Positions 5,095 to 8,117 of a stretch of 8,117 nucleotides of DNA are shown here, piece by piece. Each line of letters opens with the position of its first letter. The stretch's first letter is position 1. The notes beneath the pieces were generated by a model. The model saw only the letters and a list, made by a program, of their open reading frames with translations. It was not told where the DNA came from and did no database searches. The DNA comes from Nitrospirota bacterium. GTDB lineage: Bacteria > Nitrospirota > Thermodesulfovibrionia > Thermodesulfovibrionales > SM23-35. The position numbers and the translations under genes are program-made. Location of the stretch: assembly GCA_018262395.1 (NCBI GenBank), contig JAGSYM010000034.1, forward strand, positions 1-8,117, given 5' to 3'.

Positions 5095-6548
5095 AAATAC
5101 TTATTGCCTCTCCTGAGGCAGTACCCTATATAAAAACCGGCGGTCTCGCGGATGTTGCTGGTGCTTTGTCAAAAGAGTTCAGGAAAATGAAGGATACGGT
5201 TTGTCTGGTTCTGCCGCTTTACAGAAAGATACGGGACAGCCTGATTCGTCTTGCAGATACAGGAATATCCTTAAACATACCGGTCGGCGGCCGGATTGTC
5301 AAGGGCAGGATATGGAAGGATCGTCAAGCAGCATTCTTTATCGAGTGTGATGAATTTTTCAACAGGCTGGAGCTGTATGGAACGGCAGACGGAGATTACA
5401 GCGATAATGCATCACGGTTTGCATTCTTTTCCAGGGGTATCCTCGAAATGTGCAGGAGCCTCGCCTTCACACCGGACATTATTCATTGTAATGACTGGCA
5501 GACAGGGCTGGTACCCTTCTACCTTAGGACTTTGTACAGGGATGACGCTTTTTTCAAGAAGACTGCAACCCTTCTGACTATCCATAATCTCGGGTATCAG
5601 GGTCTGTTCCCTGCGTCGGATATGCGCGCGACAAATCTTGGCCCGGAGTTTTTTAACCCGGAGGGTATCGAATTTTACGGGAAGGTCAATTTTCTCAAAG
5701 CGGGGATGATTGCTGCAGATATTTTAACTACGGTTAGTGAAACATATTCCAGGGAAATTCTCCTGCCCGAATCCGCTTTCGGCCTTCATGGTCTTCTGAA
5801 AAAGAGAGAACATGACCTTTTTGGTATTGTTAATGGGATCGATTACGACGAGTGGGATCCTGCTAAAGATAAGCTCCTGCCTGCCACGTATCATGTAAAG
5901 GACCTATCCGGGAAAACTCTTTGTAAAAGAGAGCTTCTCAGGATGCTCTTTAAAACAGCACGGAAGGGCAGGGAAGAACAGGTGCCCGTTATGAGCATGG
6001 TTACGCGTTTTTCAGAGCAAAAAGGTTTGGATCTTGTCATGCGCGCAATTCCTGAAATCTTGTCATTTGGGGTAAAGCTTGCTATTCTTGGGAAAGGGGA
6101 CGAACGATTCCAGAGGAGTTTTCGAGAACTGTCGGCAAAATATAAGGATAGTATCTCGGTGACGATTGGGTTTGATGAGATGCTTGCGCACAGGATGTAT
6201 GCGGGTTCAGACTATTTTCTCATGCCTTCAAAGTATGAACCATGCGGCCTTGGCCAGCTTATAGCATTGAGATATGGCACAATCCCCATAGCGAGAAAGA
6301 CCGGCGGGCTTGCAGATACCATAGAGGATTTTGAACCGTTGACCCGGAAGGGCACGGGTTTTCTTTTTTCTGACTATACAGCTTCGGGTATGCTGGATGC
6401 ACTGAAGCGTGCCTTTTGCGTGTATACAGATACAGATAAGATGCAATCGATGATCCGGAACGGAATGCGGAAGGATTTCTCCTGGAGAAGATCAGCGCAG
6501 AGATATCGTGAACTCTATAAAACCGCTCTCCTGAAGGGGAAAGTATAA
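5091..6548 (+). CDS. glgA: Glycogen synthase (ADP-glucose type, GT5)
   Basis: A 485-residue starch/glycogen synthase of glycosyltransferase family 5, which transfers glucose from a nucleotide donor (normally ADP-glucose) to the non-reducing end of an alpha-1,4-glucan. It has the GT-B fold. The N-terminal donor loop K15-T-G-G-L-A-D-V is present, as are HCNDWQT and TIHNLGYQG in the N-terminal domain, and TRFSEQKGLD and the catalytic region SKYEPCGLGQ in the C-terminal domain, ending in TGGLADTI and a closing FSW segment. Length is normal (about 480). The start at 5091 gives the canonical MKILIASPEAVPY. A longer reading from 5019 would add 24 residues inside galT and is unlikely. The ATG overlaps the galT stop (ATGA), so expression probably depends on galT translation. 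No glgC, glgB or glgP is in the window. Confidence 0.95.
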   Translation: MKILIASPEAVPYIKTGGLADVAGALSKEFRKMKDTVCLVLPLYRKIRDSLIRLADTGISLNIPVGGRIVKGRIWKDRQAAFFIECDEFFNRLELYGTADGDYSDNASRFAFFSRGILEMCRSLAFTPDIIHCNDWQTGLVPFYLRTLYRDDAFFKKTATLLTIHNLGYQGLFPASDMRATNLGPEFFNPEGIEFYGKVNFLKAGMIAADILTTVSETYSREILLPESAFGLHGLLKKREHDLFGIVNGIDYDEWDPAKDKLLPATYHVKDLSGKTLCKRELLRMLFKTARKGREEQVPVMSMVTRFSEQKGLDLVMRAIPEILSFGVKLAILGKGDERFQRSFRELSAKYKDSISVTIGFDEMLAHRMYAGSDYFLMPSKYEPCGLGQLIALRYGTIPIARKTGGLADTIEDFEPLTRKGTGFLFSDYTASGMLDALKRAFCVYTDTDKMQSMIRNGMRKDFSWRRSAQRYRELYKTALLKGKV

Positions 6549-6558
6549 GGCTATTTCT

Positions 6559-8117
6559 ATGGATGCAGCGAACAGTCAGAAATTCACAGAAGTGATTTTT
6601 ACGAATATGAGGGACGGGATTGTCACCCTTGACAGGGACTTCAGGATAGTGTCTGCAAACGAGTCTATTCAGAGATGGGCTGGAAGGCCTGCTGCAGATC
6701 TCATAAACAGGGATTCCAGGGAAGTCTTTCACAAAGTAAGTCAGATATGCCCCCACTGCGCTGCCCTGCCGGCGTTTGAAACAGGTGAGATAACCACTGT
6801 GACTCAAAAAAGCGGCAATCAGGGGACCCCGATATATGCTGAACTCTCGGTCTATCCTGTTCGCAATGAGAGGGGAGAGGTTGCTGAGTGCATCGTATTT
6901 ATTCAGGACATCACTGACCGGATGCTCTGTCATGATGAGGTCCTCAGGCTTTACAGTGAGATGACCCAAACAAAGGAATACCTCGAAAGCATTATTGAAC
7001 ATTCTGCTGATGGAATTGTTACATCTGATCTGAACGGCATTATCACCTCATGGAATAAGGGAGCAGAACGTATTTACGGATTTACCAAAAAAGAGGCACT
7101 TGGACAATTTCTCCCCTTTGTCCCTGAATTTCTCATGGAAACCGAGTGGGAAAATAACAGGAAGATGAGGAATGGAGAAGTATTGGAGAGAATTGAGACA
7201 TTCAGGAAAAGAAAGGACGGGACCATCATATCAGTCAGCCTTACACTCTCTCCGATCAAGAACGCGGTAGGAGAAATTATCGGTATTAGCGGGATATCAC
7301 GCGACATATCAGAAAAGAAGAATGTTGAGAAAGAGCTGATAAGGAGGAATCAGGAACTCTCGCGGCTTTTCTTCATCAGCTCTGCAATGAGGGGAACGCT
7401 CGATCTTGACCGGGTATTGCGGATGGTGCTTACCGCGGTTACCATGGGAGACGGCCTCGGCTTCAACCGCGCAATCCTTTTCCTTGTCGATGAGGAAAAG
7501 AATATCTTGCGGGCAGCAATGGGCGTCGGACCCGCGAGCTACGAAGAAGCATTTCATGTCTGGGAAAAATTATCTCTTGAGAAAAAGACGTTGTCAGATA
7601 TCATGCAGGAGATCGCTGTCGGCCTGACGAGAAAAGATTCTTTTTTTGACAGATTGAGCCACAGTATCGAGATACCATTAACAGAGGACACATCACTTAC
7701 CAGGGCTGTGAAAGAGCAAAAGGCATTTAATATTGATGATGTCGGCAAAGAGCCGCTTTCAGATGCTGTACTCATACAACAGCTTGGGACCCGTGCGTTT
7801 GCTGCTGTTCCTCTCATATCAAGAAACAAAGTGATCGGAGTCCTTTGGGTAGATAACTATTTCAACAATAGAGCAATAACTGAGGAAGACATGCGTTTTT
7901 TGACAGCCTTTTCGAACCATGTGGCATCTGCGATAGAAAACGCACGGCTTTTTGAACGGGTGAAGCTTGCGGAACAGGAACTGGAGAATATTTTTGAGTC
8001 TATCTCTGATATGGTTTACTTTGTTACCGAAGATTACGTTGTCAAGAATATCAATCAGGCTGTCAGTAAACGGTTGGGGAAATCACCTGAAGAAATCATC
8101 GGGAAGAAATGTTATGA
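6559..8117 (+). CDS. PAS-PAS-GAF-PAS sensory protein, 3' end cut by the window
   Basis: An open frame of 519 codons runs to the window edge without a stop. Domains in order are PAS 1 (about 9-125, FTEVIFTNMRDGIVTLD), PAS 2 (about 139-254, YLESIIEHSADGIVTSD through WNKGAERIYG to the PAC-type end SRDISEKK), GAF (about 263-466, ending SNHVASAIENARLFERV) and the beginning of PAS 3 (about 475 onward, LENIFESISDMVYFV). PAS 1 contains C64-P-H-C67, a pair seen in some PAS domains and possibly redox- or metal-related. There is no transmembrane segment in the visible part, so it is probably cytoplasmic. The output domain is missing here; histidine kinase, GGDEF or a sigma-54 activator module are all usual after such arrays. 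The ATG lies 10 bases after the glgA stop with AAGG (6547-6550) as ribosome binding site, so it is likely co-transcribed with galT-glgA and might sense the cell's energy or redox state (inference). Confidence 0.88.
   Translation, partial: MDAANSQKFTEVIFTNMRDGIVTLDRDFRIVSANESIQRWAGRPAADLINRDSREVFHKVSQICPHCAALPAFETGEITTVTQKSGNQGTPIYAELSVYPVRNERGEVAECIVFIQDITDRMLCHDEVLRLYSEMTQTKEYLESIIEHSADGIVTSDLNGIITSWNKGAERIYGFTKKEALGQFLPFVPEFLMETEWENNRKMRNGEVLERIETFRKRKDGTIISVSLTLSPIKNAVGEIIGISGISRDISEKKNVEKELIRRNQELSRLFFISSAMRGTLDLDRVLRMVLTAVTMGDGLGFNRAILFLVDEEKNILRAAMGVGPASYEEAFHVWEKLSLEKKTLSDIMQEIAVGLTRKDSFFDRLSHSIEIPLTEDTSLTRAVKEQKAFNIDDVGKEPLSDAVLIQQLGTRAFAAVPLISRNKVIGVLWVDNYFNNRAITEEDMRFLTAFSNHVASAIENARLFERVKLAEQELENIFESISDMVYFVTEDYVVKNINQAVSKRLGKSPEEIIGKKCY

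Noticed and set aside
6259..7002. Minus-strand open frame of 247 codons across the glgA/sensor junction
   Set aside because: It lies wholly opposite two well-supported genes, shows no recognisable family and has low-complexity, cysteine- and arginine-rich composition typical of antisense frames.

Overview
The window looks like chromosomal DNA from a moderate-GC, Gram-negative-type anaerobe. A member of the Nitrospirota (Thermodesulfovibrionia-like) or the former Deltaproteobacteria would fit. This is an inference from the gene set (single-domain PilZ protein, YprB-type nuclease, a GalT-like enzyme next to a bacterial GT5 glycogen synthase, multi-PAS/GAF sensor) and from a sigma-54 type promoter. 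No marker gene fixes the taxon.

Layout. Bases 1-108 hold no supportable gene, only a possible tRNA promoter. A complete tRNA-Leu(UAG) with encoded CCA lies at 109-193. It is followed by a 217-base gap containing a good sigma-54 (-24/-12) promoter and three 12-base-period direct repeats, which lead into a small PilZ (c-di-GMP receptor) gene at 411-716. A YprB-like RNase H-fold exonuclease runs convergently (765-1532, minus), and a long inverted repeat spans both stop codons. After a 229-base divergent gap with a GC-rich palindrome comes a FabF-type beta-ketoacyl-ACP synthase (1762-2995). It is complete in content but broken by a +1 frameshift exactly at a run of ten A (2110-2119). An RNase Z-like metallo-beta-lactamase protein (2976-3953, minus) is convergent with it and overlaps it by 20 bases.

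From 3954 to the window end is a forward transcription unit: an extended -10 promoter inside a dyad, a structured leader, galT (4099-5094), glgA (5091-6548, ATGA overlap with galT) and, 10 bases later, a PAS-PAS-GAF-PAS sensory protein (6559 onward) cut by the window end. galT and glgA suggest nucleotide-sugar and alpha-glucan metabolism, and the sensor may be co-transcribed with them.

Most of this is ordinary core or housekeeping sequence. I do not see a new defence, mobile or biosynthetic system. The items most worth checking are the A10 frameshift in the ketosynthase, the sigma-54/repeat arrangement in front of the PilZ gene, and the leader and operator-like dyad upstream of galT-glgA.
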